Of a stretch of DNA of 31,444 nucleotides, positions 6,568-15,128 are shown piece after piece. Source of the stretch: Propionibacteriaceae bacterium (lineage in GTDB: Bacteria > Actinomycetota > Actinomycetes > Propionibacteriales > Propionibacteriaceae); assembly GCA_031262845.1 (NCBI GenBank), contig JAISGZ010000233.1, positions 1-31,444 of the forward strand, written 5' to 3'. The notes beneath the pieces were generated by a model. The model was not told the DNA's origin, searched no databases, and worked only from the letters and a program-made list of their open reading frames with translations. The first letter of the stretch is position 1; every line of letters starts with the position of its first letter. The position numbers were made by a program, and so were the translations under genes.

Positions 6568-7575
6568 CTAACCCGCCAACGTCGCTACGAGGATGGCCTT
6601 GATCGTGTGCATCCGGTTTTCCGCCTGGTCGAACACGATCGAGGCTGGGGATTCGAAGACCTCGTCGCTGACTTCGAGACCATCGTCGCCGTCGGCCAGT
6701 GTGACGTCACGCAGAATGTCGGCACCCATGGTCGTTCGTGAATCGTGGAAAGCCGGCAGGCAGTGCATGAATTTAACGTTCGGATTACCGGTCCTCTCCA
6801 GCATCGCCCGCGTCACCCGATACGGCATGAGCATAGGAATTCGCTCCAACCAGACATCTTTCGGCTCGCCCATCGACACCCAGACGTCGGTGTAAATGAA
6901 ATCGACCCCAGCCACACCTTCGTCAATATCATCGGTCACCGTAATCCGGGCACCGGATTGAATGCCAATTCCCTGAGCCTGGTCGATTATGTGAGGCCAA
7001 TTCTGCAAACTCGGCGGGGCCACGATCCGGACATCCATCCCCAACATGGCACCCGTAATCAATAAGGAATTACCGATGTTGTAACGCGAATCACCAACGT
7101 AGGCAAAAGAAATCTCTTCGACCGGTTTACCGGCGTGTTCGATCATCGTCATGACATCGCACAGTGACTGGGTCGGATGCCACTCGTTGGTCAACCCAGT
7201 CCACACTGGCACACCGGCCTGGCGCCCCAATTCTTCGACCACAGACTGGCCGAAACCGCGGTATTCAATACCGTCGAACATCCGGCCCAAAACCCGAGCG
7301 GTATCGGCAATCGATTCTTTATGTCCAATTTGCGAACCGGTCGGCTCCAGATACGTCACGTGCGCACCCTGGTCGTAAGCCGCGACTTCAAAAGCACACC
7401 GGGTCCGAGTCGAGGTTTTTTCAAAAATCAAAGCGATCTTTTTCCCGAGCAAACGCCGCGGTTCCTTACCGTTTTTATTATCGGCTTTGAGCTGGAACGA
7501 CAGCGCTACCAGGCTCATCCATTCATCGCGCGTAAAATCTAATTCCTTGAGGAAATTCCGGCCGTGTAAACTCAC
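6568..7575 (-). CDS. argF: Ornithine carbamoyltransferase
   Basis: This enzyme transfers a carbamoyl group between carbamoyl phosphate and ornithine to give citrulline (or the reverse in the arginine deiminase route). The sequence shows the carbamoyl-phosphate motif STRTRCAFEVAAYDQGA, GHKESIADTARVLGRMFDGI, the ornithine-side EWHPTQSLCDVMT and the catalytic MHCLPAFHD. The start at GTG 7575 is supported by GGAGG 4 nt upstream; an ATG at 7596 lacks a ribosome site. The protein is 335 residues, normal for the family. The loop wording resembles the E. coli ArgF and catabolic ArcB group, but no arcA, arcC, argG or argH is nearby. The gene is visibly more A/T-rich than its right-hand neighbours, which may reflect transfer. 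Confidence 0.93.
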   Translation of the reverse strand: MSLHGRNFLKELDFTRDEWMSLVALSFQLKADNKNGKEPRRLLGKKIALIFEKTSTRTRCAFEVAAYDQGAHVTYLEPTGSQIGHKESIADTARVLGRMFDGIEYRGFGQSVVEELGRQAGVPVWTGLTNEWHPTQSLCDVMTMIEHAGKPVEEISFAYVGDSRYNIGNSLLITGAMLGMDVRIVAPPSLQNWPHIIDQAQGIGIQSGARITVTDDIDEGVAGVDFIYTDVWVSMGEPKDVWLERIPMLMPYRVTRAMLERTGNPNVKFMHCLPAFHDSRTTMGADILRDVTLADGDDGLEVSDEVFESPASIVFDQAENRMHTIKAILVATLAG

Positions 7576-7658
7576 AATGCCTCCACTATTCATCACGGTA
7601 AATCTCAGGCCCCCACCGCCGGCCGACTTTCACCGTCCTGACACCGCTTGCCACGCTG

Positions 7659-8045
7659 TCAGAGGACTTCGGAAAAATCACAGTCTACTGCGATCCGCGC
7701 CAGCAGTTTGGCCTGTGACCGTGCTACCGCCGCTTCAACGTCACGCCCCGCCTGGTCGAGCAACTGGGACTGTTGCCGCCGCTGGGCGATTTCGGCGGCC
7801 ACGATCTGACCGGCCTCAGCCACGGACACGACCCGGCGCGCTACCTCGGCCTGGCCGAATTCGACCGCGTAGGCGATCGGTCCCTCCGTCACCGTGGCCG
7901 GCTCCTCGGCGGGTTGCGCGCCGGCGTTGTCCAGCGCCGACAACAGTGATCGCAGGGCAGCGATATCCGCTACTTTCCGGGCCTTGGCGGCTCGCGTCAG
8001 TTCAGCCCGTAACCGGCTTGTCAACACCAACACAGCGTCCGTCAT
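7659..8045 (-). CDS. YqeY/GatB-like small protein
   Basis: This is a 128-residue helical protein. Its first third (LTSRLRAELTRAAKARKVAD, then IAALRSLLSALDNA) fits the opening of the YqeY family, a GatB C-terminal-like fold of uncertain function sometimes linked to tRNA-dependent amidation. The rest (EFGQAEVARRVVSVAEAGQI, VAAEIAQRRQQSQLLDQAGR) is also mostly helical. There is no ribosome site, but TAAGCT lies 6 nt before the ATG, so it may be leaderless. It stands alone between argF and the vanZ-like gene. Confidence 0.6.
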   Translation of the reverse strand: MTDAVLVLTSRLRAELTRAAKARKVADIAALRSLLSALDNAGAQPAEEPATVTEGPIAYAVEFGQAEVARRVVSVAEAGQIVAAEIAQRRQQSQLLDQAGRDVEAAVARSQAKLLARIAVDCDFSEVL

Positions 8046-8085
8046 AGCGGCAGCTTAGTGCCGACGTGCTGGTCAGCGACTGATG

Positions 8086-8598
8086 TCAGACCGGCCGTTT
8101 CAACCGGTCACGGGACCGCCGGGTCCGATAACGCACCGCCAACCAGACCAAGACGACCCCACAGATCGCCCCAATCGTGTCGACCATCCAGTCCTTCGGA
8201 TCGGGCGACCGGCCGGGCACGAAGGACTGGTGGAACTCGTCGGTGACGCCGTAAAGCGACGCCAAAACGACTGCCCCAACCGCTCGCCAGACGGTCAAAC
8301 GGGACGGCGGCCGCAGAGTCGTCAGGGAGCTGGGGTCGGCCAACTCGCCCGCCGCCGCCCCGGTCGTGGTCGTCAAATCCGGTTCCGAACGCCCGATCAA
8401 AACCCACCAACCACCGCCGGCGATCGCCAACAGACCACCCAAAATGGCGTATTCACAGAAGTGAGCGACGTAACTGAGGAAGCCGGGGGCCGACGGATAG
8501 GCCCGGGCCGGAATCGCCGACAAGGTAAAGATCACGACCGCCCAGACGCCGACAATGACCCAGCGGATAACTCGTAAGCGACGCAACACGGACCTCAT
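8086..8598 (-). CDS. VanZ family membrane protein
   Basis: This is a 170-residue protein with about four hydrophobic segments: near 10-28, about 40-65, about 110-125 and 140-156. The VanZ-family signature is clear: LYGVTDEFHQSFVPGRSPDP followed by DWMVDTIGAICG. VanZ proteins are associated with low-level teicoplanin resistance, but most chromosomal members have no known role. The insertion between the second and third helices (about residues 70-100) is polar and Ala/Thr-rich. It is a single gene with no obvious ribosome site. Confidence 0.85.
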   Translation of the reverse strand: MRSVLRRLRVIRWVIVGVWAVVIFTLSAIPARAYPSAPGFLSYVAHFCEYAILGGLLAIAGGGWWVLIGRSEPDLTTTTGAAAGELADPSSLTTLRPPSRLTVWRAVGAVVLASLYGVTDEFHQSFVPGRSPDPKDWMVDTIGAICGVVLVWLAVRYRTRRSRDRLKRPV

Positions 8599-8672
8599 CG
8601 TGCCAGAGCCACCGGCAGTTGTGACCGACCCCCACTGTCGACCGTAGCAAGCGGTGGTTTAGCGTGACCGTT

Positions 8673-9293
8673 ATGACGAGTATTACCCCGATTCGCGAGC
8701 CGCGTCTGGATTGGCTGTTAACTCCCGCCAACTCGGCTGTGCTCATCATCGATTACCAACCGACCCAACTCCATTCGATCAATTCGATGAATACGTCCGA
8801 TCTGGTTCACCACATCGTGACCGTCGCCAAAGCCGCCAAGGCCTACAACGTGCCGATCGTATTGTCGACGGTCAACGTTGCCACGACCCGGAACCAAGAG
8901 ACGGTGCCGCCGCTGAAAGAGGTCCTCAACGATGTGCCGTCGTACGACCGGACCTCGATCAACGCCTGGGAGGACCAGGAATTCCTCGACGCCGTCAAAG
9001 CCACCAAGAGGCAGAAACTCATTATGTGCGGGCTGTGGACCGAAGCCTGCCTGACTTTCCCGACGATCGACGCCCTGCGCGAAGGTTTTGAGGTCTACCC
9101 AGTGGTCGACGCGGTCGCTGGCACGACCCCGCTGGCCCACGAAACCGCCTTGCGGCGGGTCGAACAGGCCGGTGCCCAGTTGATCACGATCGCCCAGATG
9201 GTCTGTGAGTGGCAGCGTGACTGGAACCGCGAAGAGACGGTCGACGCTTACCTCGACTTGATGTTCGAGGACCGGGACTTCTTCGGTATGTGA
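8673..9293 (+). CDS. Isochorismatase-like cysteine hydrolase
   Basis: This 206-residue protein of the isochorismatase superfamily hydrolyses amides or esters through an Asp-Lys-Cys triad. Visible are VLIIDYQPTQL (Asp), TKRQKLIMCGLWTEACLTFP (Lys region and nucleophilic Cys) and VVDAVAGTTPLAHETALRR. The long helical C-terminus ending DLMFEDRDFFGM matches the YcaC-like group annotated as nicotinamidase-related hydrolases of unknown substrate. I use ATG 8673 because a -10-like TAGCGT (8660-8665) lies exactly 7 nt before it. The GTG at 8664 would fall inside that hexamer. It stands alone. Confidence 0.88.
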   Translation: MTSITPIREPRLDWLLTPANSAVLIIDYQPTQLHSINSMNTSDLVHHIVTVAKAAKAYNVPIVLSTVNVATTRNQETVPPLKEVLNDVPSYDRTSINAWEDQEFLDAVKATKRQKLIMCGLWTEACLTFPTIDALREGFEVYPVVDAVAGTTPLAHETALRRVEQAGAQLITIAQMVCEWQRDWNREETVDAYLDLMFEDRDFFGM

Positions 9294-9483
9294 GTGGTTG
9301 CTCACTTACTCCAGACATCGGCGACCGGTCGTGCATCGTCGACACGAATGACAGGTTGCGGGTTGGGCGACATTCCGGGTCGACCAGGATGGGCTGAAAG
9401 CGGGAGTCCACCGCAGATATGTGGTGGTTAACCCGGGACTGTTGAACCGAGGGTCTGACGGATAGAGACTGCTCCTGACAGTG

Positions 9484-10683
9484 TCAGTCGCACACAGCGT
9501 TGACGGCGGTGGCTTCGATCACAGCTGAGCCGACGACTTCGTCACCGTCGTAAAAGACGGCTGTCTGCCCTGGGGCGACGCCGAAAGCCGGTGTGGCTAG
9601 GTTGATGACAACCTCGGCTGACTCGTACGGGGTCTTCCCAGACTCACCAAGACTGAGTGCCGGGGAATCATCGACCGTTGTCAAAACCCCGACGCGCGCA
9701 CCGTCCGCCACCGGTTCAGACCACTCCAACGTGGCCGGCAACGGCTGGCCATGGGCTCGTAGCTGAACCTGTCCGGTGACGCGACCGGTTGGCGGCTGAC
9801 CACTGGTCCACACGGGCTGCCTAGCCCGGATGCGATCGACCCGGAGTTCTTGGCGGGAGCCGACGACGACTGTGGCGGTGGCTGGTTCGAGCCCCACAAC
9901 GTAGCGGGGCTGACCGTCGGCCGCGGGCTGTCCCAAGCGCAACCCGCGCCGCTGGCCGATCGTGAAACCGGTTGTGCCCCGGTGAGCGCCGACGATCTCA
10001 CGTTCGCTGGTGACAATCGGCCCGGGCCGCTCGCCCAGCCGCGATCGCAGCCAACCGGCCGTGTCGCCGTCGGGGATAAAACAGACATCGGTTGAATCCG
10101 GCTTACTCGCGACCGGTAGACCACGTTCGGCGGCCTCTGCTCGGACCGCGCTCTTCGTCATCTCACCGAGCGGGAAGAAGGCTCGACGTAATAGCTCGGG
10201 CGGTAGTGATGCGACCACGTAGGACTGGTCTTTGGCGAAGTCAACGGCCCGTCGCAACGACACCGGCGTGGTGGCCAGTGACCCCGCCACAGTCGGCTCC
10301 GGCCGCATCAAACGAGCGTAATGACCGGTCACGACGCCATCGAAACCGGCCGCCAGCGCTCGTTCGATCACGGCTCCGAATTTGACCGTCCGGTTGCAAC
10401 GCAGGCAGGGATTCGGCGTCCGCCCGGCGGCGTATTCGGCCGCAAAATAATCGACCACCTGGCGCTCGAAGTGGTCGGCTAAATCCCAGACCTCAAATGG
10501 CAGTCCCAGGTGGTCAGCGACCAGGCGGGCGTCGTCCCGGTCATCGGGTGGCCGGCCCGTGTCCGGCAAGCGAGAAAAGAAGTGAAAATAGACCGCCGTC
10601 ACGGCGTGACCAGCCTCGACCATCCGGGCTGCCGCCACCGCTGAATCAACACCGCCTGAAACCGCGGCGATCAAGCGGGCCAC
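9484..10683 (-). CDS. mnmA: tRNA-specific 2-thiouridylase MnmA
   Basis: MnmA makes the 2-thio group of U34 in Lys, Glu and Gln tRNAs, using ATP and persulfide sulfur in the cytoplasm. The PP-loop AVSGGVDSAVAA is at the N-terminus, the catalytic Cys of NPCLRCN and its partner in STDVCFIPDGD are present, and TGHYARL and FTIGQRRGL are family blocks. The protein is 399 residues. I start at GTG 10683, where the PP-loop domain begins; the open frame to 10896 adds 71 unrelated residues. The last codons overlap a small palindrome (CTGACA-g-TGTCAG, 9475-9487). Confidence 0.95.
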   Translation of the reverse strand: MARLIAAVSGGVDSAVAAARMVEAGHAVTAVYFHFFSRLPDTGRPPDDRDDARLVADHLGLPFEVWDLADHFERQVVDYFAAEYAAGRTPNPCLRCNRTVKFGAVIERALAAGFDGVVTGHYARLMRPEPTVAGSLATTPVSLRRAVDFAKDQSYVVASLPPELLRRAFFPLGEMTKSAVRAEAAERGLPVASKPDSTDVCFIPDGDTAGWLRSRLGERPGPIVTSEREIVGAHRGTTGFTIGQRRGLRLGQPAADGQPRYVVGLEPATATVVVGSRQELRVDRIRARQPVWTSGQPPTGRVTGQVQLRAHGQPLPATLEWSEPVADGARVGVLTTVDDSPALSLGESGKTPYESAEVVINLATPAFGVAPGQTAVFYDGDEVVGSAVIEATAVNAVCD

Positions 10684-11008
10684 TATTGCCGCCCGCCGTA
10701 TATCCAGCCAACCGTCATCACGGCACGTCACCCTACTCAACCAACCAACCTCGTGCCGCTTGTCCTGACGGCTGACCTGGTGCGTGACTGACCGGTTGGA
10801 CGGCATACCTACCGGCCACAAGACCTCACGCCAGTCGGTGAAGGATGGTCGGAAATGGATCGAAATGACCACTTGGCTGGGGAAACGTGACCCCAACCTG
10901 ATCGTTCAAGGGGTCCGGAAACGTACCGAGGGCGATGGATCCGAGACGAGCAGTCTGCCAATCGCCGGCGAACGACCGTGACCACTGACCCCTTGTACGA
11001 TGCCAGTC
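10684..11008. other. Divergent gap between mnmA and tpx
   Basis: No gene is supported in this stretch. It holds the minus-strand upstream region of mnmA (a TATACG hexamer 13 nt before the GTG) and, at the other end, the tpx promoter. Open frames across it have no homology that I recognise. Confidence 0.5.
10996..11008 (+). promoter_or_regulatory. Leaderless promoter of tpx
   Basis: A -10-like TACGAT (10996-11001) is followed by exactly 7 nt and then the ATG of tpx, so transcription should begin at the start codon. No clear -35 and no ribosome site are seen. The same arrangement recurs at several genes of this window. Confidence 0.5.
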
Positions 11009-11509
11009 ATGGCAACTACAGCTTTCACCGGAATCGCCGTTCAGACGGTCGGAAATCTGCCCACGGTCGGCCAACCGCTGCCGCCGTTCACGCTGACTGG
11101 CCTTGACCTGGCCGATGTCACCTCCGAGTCCTTGGCCGGTCAAACCATCGTGCTCAATGTCTTCCCCAGTATCGACACTGGTGTTTGCGCGATGAGCGTG
11201 CGCCGCTTCAACGAACTGGCGGCCGGCTTGCCCAACACCACGGTGGTCTGCGTCTCCCACGACCTGCCCTTCGCGCTCGGCCGCTTCTGTGGCGCCGAAG
11301 GCATCGACCGGGTGGTCGCGGCCTCAGCTTTCCGGTCGAGTTTCGGTCAGGATTACGGTCTGACAATGATCGATGGCCCGCTTAGGGGTCTGTTGGCCCG
11401 CAGCGTGGTCGTGGCCCGGCCCGATGGCCAGATCAGCTACGTCGAATTGGTGCCGGAAATCGGTCAGGAGCCGAATTACGACGCCGCTATTGCTGCGGCC
11501 CAAGCGTAA
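11009..11509 (+). CDS. tpx: Thiol peroxidase Tpx
   Basis: This is an atypical 2-Cys peroxiredoxin that reduces hydrogen peroxide and alkyl hydroperoxides with thioredoxin. The 166-residue protein has the peroxidatic motif NVFPSIDTGVCAMSVRRFN (Cys preceded by T in the TxxC arrangement) and the resolving Cys in LPFALGRFCGAEG. SHDLPFA is also a Tpx hallmark. The start is ATG 11009 rather than the ATG 9 nt upstream, because of the leaderless promoter spacing and because family members begin MATTA. It stands alone, divergent from mnmA. Confidence 0.95.
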   Translation: MATTAFTGIAVQTVGNLPTVGQPLPPFTLTGLDLADVTSESLAGQTIVLNVFPSIDTGVCAMSVRRFNELAAGLPNTTVVCVSHDLPFALGRFCGAEGIDRVVAASAFRSSFGQDYGLTMIDGPLRGLLARSVVVARPDGQISYVELVPEIGQEPNYDAAIAAAQA

Positions 11510-11776
11510 ATCTGCTGAACACCGGCACTCGTCGCCGCAACGGGTGACCGGAGGTTGATGGTGGCGTGATACCGCCCAAGTCGGCTACTACAACACCAAT
11601 TTCGTGTTCATTCGTCGTGTCAATGTGGCAACCCCAGTGGCGGCGGAGTCACTATCAGACCTAGTGATGACAGCGAGACCTGACTGGGAGCCCACCGCGT
11701 GTTGCGAGTACGACGATTGAGATGCGACAGCCCACTAGGATGCTGACGACCCGCACATCGTGGAAGGCTCGTAAGC

Positions 11777-12976
11777 ATGTCTCATTTCGCCGCTGTTCCG
11801 TTGGCTCCGCGCGACCCGATTTTGGGTGTGACGGAGGCCTTCCAACAGGATCCGCGACCGTACAAGACCAACCTCGGCGTCGGCGTCTACCAAAACGAAC
11901 AGGGTCAGATCCCGGTGCTCGACTGTGTCCGCCAGGTCGAGCGGGCGATTGGCCACGATCCACGACCGCACGGTTACCTGCCGATTGACGGTTTCCCGCT
12001 CTACATCGCCGCCGTCAAAGCCCTCGTTTTCGGCCCCGACGCGGGTTTGGTGGCCTCCGGCCGGGTGGCGACCTTGCAGGCTCTCGGCGGTACCGGCGGC
12101 CTGAGGCTAGGCGCCGGCGTTCTGGCCGGTTTCAACCCCCGGCCAGGCGTTTTGGTGTCGAACCCAAGTTGGGAGAACCACGAAGCCCTCTTCCGGCGGG
12201 CCGGTTTCCGGGTCGGTCACTACCGCTATTACGACCCCAACCGGCACGGTGTCGACGTCGATGGGCTGGTGGCCGATCTGGCCGCCGCCGCTCCCGGCAC
12301 GATCGTCGTCCTCCACGCCTGCTGCCACAACCCGACCGGTTACGATCTGCGACCCGACGACTGGGCCCGCGTGGTGGCGGTCTGCGCCGACCGCCAGTTG
12401 ATGCCGTTCCTCGATATGGCCTACCAGGGGTTCGACCGTGGCCTTAATGAAGATGCCCAAGCCATCGCCCAATTCGTGGCCGCCGACCTGACGTTCTTGG
12501 TCGCGACCAGTTTCTCCAAATCGCTGAGTTTGTACGGTGAGCGAGTCGGTTCGATCAACTTCGTCACGGGTTCGGCCGACGAAGCCGCCCGGGTCTTGTC
12601 CCAAGCCAAGGTGACGGCCCGGACGATCTACTCGAACCCGCCCAGCTTCGGCGCCAAGGTCGCGGCTCAGGTCCTGACCGATCCCGATTTGCGGGCCAGC
12701 TGGGAAACCGAATTGGGTCAGATGCGGGATCGCATCAAAGCCGTGAGGCGGGCCCTCCGCCGAGGTCTGGAAGACCGGGGGCTGAACGGCAATTTCTCCT
12801 ACATCACGCAGCAGACCGGGATGTTCTCGTACTCCGGTCTAACCCCGGAACAGATGCACCGACTGCGTGATGACTACGCCGTTTATGGGCTCGATTCGGG
12901 TCGCTTGTGTATGGCCGCGATCAACCACGGCAATATCGATCACGTCATCGAAGCCATTGCCAACGTCTGGGAGTAG
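11777..12976 (+). CDS. aspC: Aspartate/aromatic aminotransferase, AspC/TyrB type
   Basis: This PLP enzyme of aminotransferase subgroup I-alpha exchanges amino groups between aspartate (or aromatic amino acids) and 2-oxoglutarate. The 399 residues match the family length. Seen are KTNLGVGVYQNEQGQIPVLD near the start, GGTGGLR, the cofactor-contact CCHNPTG and LDMAYQGFDRG, the PLP-lysine motif SFSKSLSLYGERVG, and GMFSYSGL. The start ATG has GGAAGG 9 nt upstream. It is a single gene, convergent with the phosphodiesterase gene. Substrate choice between aspartate and tyrosine cannot be told from sequence alone. Confidence 0.92.
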   Translation: MSHFAAVPLAPRDPILGVTEAFQQDPRPYKTNLGVGVYQNEQGQIPVLDCVRQVERAIGHDPRPHGYLPIDGFPLYIAAVKALVFGPDAGLVASGRVATLQALGGTGGLRLGAGVLAGFNPRPGVLVSNPSWENHEALFRRAGFRVGHYRYYDPNRHGVDVDGLVADLAAAAPGTIVVLHACCHNPTGYDLRPDDWARVVAVCADRQLMPFLDMAYQGFDRGLNEDAQAIAQFVAADLTFLVATSFSKSLSLYGERVGSINFVTGSADEAARVLSQAKVTARTIYSNPPSFGAKVAAQVLTDPDLRASWETELGQMRDRIKAVRRALRRGLEDRGLNGNFSYITQQTGMFSYSGLTPEQMHRLRDDYAVYGLDSGRLCMAAINHGNIDHVIEAIANVWE

Positions 12977-12992
12977 ACCAACCCACCTCACG

Positions 12993-13007
12993 CCCGGTCC
13001 GGCCGGG
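12993..13007. terminator. Short GC hairpin between convergent genes
   Basis: CCCGG-tccgg-CCGGG forms a 5-bp GC-only stem 17 nt after the aminotransferase stop, with no T-run. It could stop transcription from either side, but the evidence is weak. Confidence 0.3.
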
Positions 13008-13070
13008 GTGATCCCCACTCGCCGTGACTGTGCAGAAACCCACTCGCAGCACGTCTGGTCAGAAAACCAC

Positions 13071-13847
13071 TCAACCCCCAACCGGGCTGACCCCGAACTC
13101 CAGCGCCACATCAGGCTGGGCCACGTGACACAGCGCCAAGGCTTGTTCGGGTTCATCGGTGATGATGGCGTCAACGCCAAGGTCGATCATGCGCTGAATA
13201 TCGGCCGGCTGGTTGACCGTCCAGACGTTGACCTCCAATTGGGCGGCGTGGGCCGAGTCGACCAAGTCGGCGACGTAATCGACGTAGCGGAAATGCGGGT
13301 GTAAGGCGGTGGCCCACAGCTGGGCGCCATAAACCCAGGGCTCGTAAAGAATGTCGGTAAACAGCACACCGGTTCGGGCCATCGAACCGTGACGCCGTAA
13401 TTGGGCTAGTGAGCAATGGTTAAAGCTCGACAGTGTGACGTAGGGTCCGAGTTCGAAATCATCGATCAACTGGGAAACTTGGTCGGCTAAGTGGTCGTAA
13501 AACACGACTGCGTCTTTGATCTCGACGTTGATTTCCAGTCCCGTCCCAGCCAGCAGAATGAAAACGTCGGCCAAGGTCGGAATCGTGGCGGTATCAGCGC
13601 CGGCGACCGGAGGCCCGGCCACCCGGAGCTGTTTCAACTCCGCCAGCGTGTGGTCCCTGACCAGCCCACGCCCGTCGGTCAGCCGCTCCAAGCGTTCGTC
13701 GTGAAAAACCACGAGCTGGCCGTCGGCGGTCAATTGAACATCCAACTCGACCCCATCGGCGCCCAGTTCAACCGCCGCTTGAAAAGCCGCCAAGGTGTTT
13801 TCAGGGGCTTGCCGACGGGCTCCTCGATGGGCCCAAATTTTCACCAT
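13071..13847 (-). CDS. Glycerophosphodiester phosphodiesterase
   Basis: This enzyme hydrolyses glycerophosphodiesters from phospholipid turnover to glycerol-3-phosphate and an alcohol. The 258-residue protein shows the whole GDPD active-site series: WAHRGARRQAPENTLAAF, GADGVELDVQLTADGQLVVFH and INVEIK, followed by VNVWTVNQPADIQRMIDLGV with the closing IITDEP. There is no signal peptide, so it should be cytosolic (UgpQ-like). The ATG at 13847 has GGAGG 10 nt upstream. It stands alone. Confidence 0.93.
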   Translation of the reverse strand: MVKIWAHRGARRQAPENTLAAFQAAVELGADGVELDVQLTADGQLVVFHDERLERLTDGRGLVRDHTLAELKQLRVAGPPVAGADTATIPTLADVFILLAGTGLEINVEIKDAVVFYDHLADQVSQLIDDFELGPYVTLSSFNHCSLAQLRRHGSMARTGVLFTDILYEPWVYGAQLWATALHPHFRYVDYVADLVDSAHAAQLEVNVWTVNQPADIQRMIDLGVDAIITDEPEQALALCHVAQPDVALEFGVSPVGG

Positions 13848-14175
13848 CCGTCACTTTCCTCCATCACACACGGACTGTTCGCCTGAGGCTATCGTCTGCG
13901 GTTGAGCGGCTTTTCAGGGGCTGGGGTCCGTGGCGTCGAAAATGCTGGTCATTCATTTTTGACCCAGTCTTCATTCCCCTTCTGACACATTTTTTACGGT
14001 CGCACGTTAAACTGACTGAGCGCCAGGCTGATTGACGACCTCCCCCTGACACCCGGTCGGCGATTGGACGAGGCGTTTTCGTGGGCGATTATCGCCTCAG
14101 ATAGTGAGAGAAAGGGCAGGCCAACCGCGACATCAGCCTCATCAGCGCAGTGATGTCCCGGTTTCAGGAGAGTCC
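13848..14175. other. Leader region of the acidic unknown gene with competing hairpins
   Basis: There is no gene in this stretch. GGCGAT-t-ATCGCC (14084-14096) is a perfect palindrome, and GAGGCG (14070-14075) can instead pair with CGCCTC (14093-14098), so two exclusive folds exist about 80-100 nt before the next start codon. The left part is A/T-rich for this genome and may hold promoters. I see no known riboswitch consensus. Confidence 0.45.
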
Positions 14176-14982
14176 ATGCAGACGTTGACCGTCGATTTGA
14201 CGCCGTCCCAAGCTGCGGCTTTGGTGCGCTGGCATCTCAGCTGTGGGGACGACCGTTTCTTCGAGGCCACCGACGACTTTGGCACGAACGACAACGCCAC
14301 CGTTTACGACACCGGCTGCGACGCGCCCGTCATCCTGCTCCAAACAGCCCGGGTCTTGCCCCGGTCTGGTCTGTCCGGCTGTTCGATCCTGATCTCCAAC
14401 CTGACCGGAGTCACGCGGGTGGCTTTTGCCACCGTTGACGACGGCTCCTGGCTGACCGCCCCGACCCGTGAACGGCTACGGCACAAACTTCTGACCGCTT
14501 TCGAGGCCCACCTCTTACCCGACCCGGTCGGACCTTCAACGGCCGACCTGATCGCCCAGGCCAAGGCTCTGACAACCCCGATCGCGGATCGTGACGCCAC
14601 GGTGGCCGCTGACCTGGCCGAGGCCAACACCGAATTGACCGCCGCGACACTCGCCGCACCACTCGCCGCCGACCAGCTGGCGACCGCTGACGCTTCGCCG
14701 GAGACCGAGTTGGAACCGATCGCCGCGCCCTGGTGGCACAATTCCGGTCCCCAGCCCCATCCCAGCCCGCTGGAACCCGATGGTTTAAGCGATGCGGACT
14801 TCTTCGACCTGATGGCCGGCGTTTTCGATGTCACACTGGAACTGGCCGAATTGATGGCCAACGATGTCCGGACCGCCGACGACCGGCCCGACCCCTACGG
14901 TCCGGGCCCGATCACCGAAATCGAAGCCCTGACCGCCGACGAGGTCGACGCCCTCCGCCAAGCTTCCGGACCGGTCCGCTGA
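14176..14982 (+). CDS. Acidic protein of unknown function
   Basis: I do not recognise a family for this 268-residue protein. The first about 130 residues look like a compact alpha/beta domain (LTVDLTPSQAAALVRWHLSC, LQTARVLPRSGLSGCSILIS, LTAPTRERLRHKLLTAFEAH). An Ala/Thr/Asp-rich low-complexity stretch follows, then a Pro-rich segment with WWHNSGPQPHPSP. The strongly acidic helical C-terminus has DADFFDLMAGVFDVTLELAE. The start at ATG 14176 is supported by AGGAGA 4 nt upstream. There is no signal peptide or membrane segment. The stop codon falls inside a duplicated 65-nt block. Confidence 0.75.
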   Translation: MQTLTVDLTPSQAAALVRWHLSCGDDRFFEATDDFGTNDNATVYDTGCDAPVILLQTARVLPRSGLSGCSILISNLTGVTRVAFATVDDGSWLTAPTRERLRHKLLTAFEAHLLPDPVGPSTADLIAQAKALTTPIADRDATVAADLAEANTELTAATLAAPLAADQLATADASPETELEPIAAPWWHNSGPQPHPSPLEPDGLSDADFFDLMAGVFDVTLELAELMANDVRTADDRPDPYGPGPITEIEALTADEVDALRQASGPVR

Positions 14983-15096
14983 CCGCAGCATTGTGATCGG
15001 CCCGGACGCGGACTGACAGATCAACCAATGGTGGACCGGTGCGCTGACCGCACGAACGTGATGATGCCTGGCCGCGGTCTGATCAATCGTGATCGT
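14968..15096 (+). repeat. Degenerate 65-nt tandem duplication across a stop codon
   Basis: The unit 14968-15032 is followed by a second copy at 15033-15096. Both start GGACCGGT-x-CGCTGACCGCA and share GTGAT, a CGCGG-x-CTGA block and ATCAA near the end. The first copy contains the last codons and TGA of the acidic unknown gene, and the second keeps the same TGA. The copies have drifted but remain clearly alignable by eye. Confidence 0.6.
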
Positions 15097-15128
15097 GGGA
15101 CCGCTTCGTCACCGGCGTCCTGTGATGG

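Noticed and set aside
9880..9900. TGGTTCGAGCCCC resembling a tRNA T-loop
   Set aside because: It is inside mnmA coding sequence and no acceptor or anticodon stem can be built around it.
10684..10896. N-terminal extension of mnmA
   Set aside because: Seventy-one residues without similarity precede the PP-loop domain; the family begins at the GTG used.
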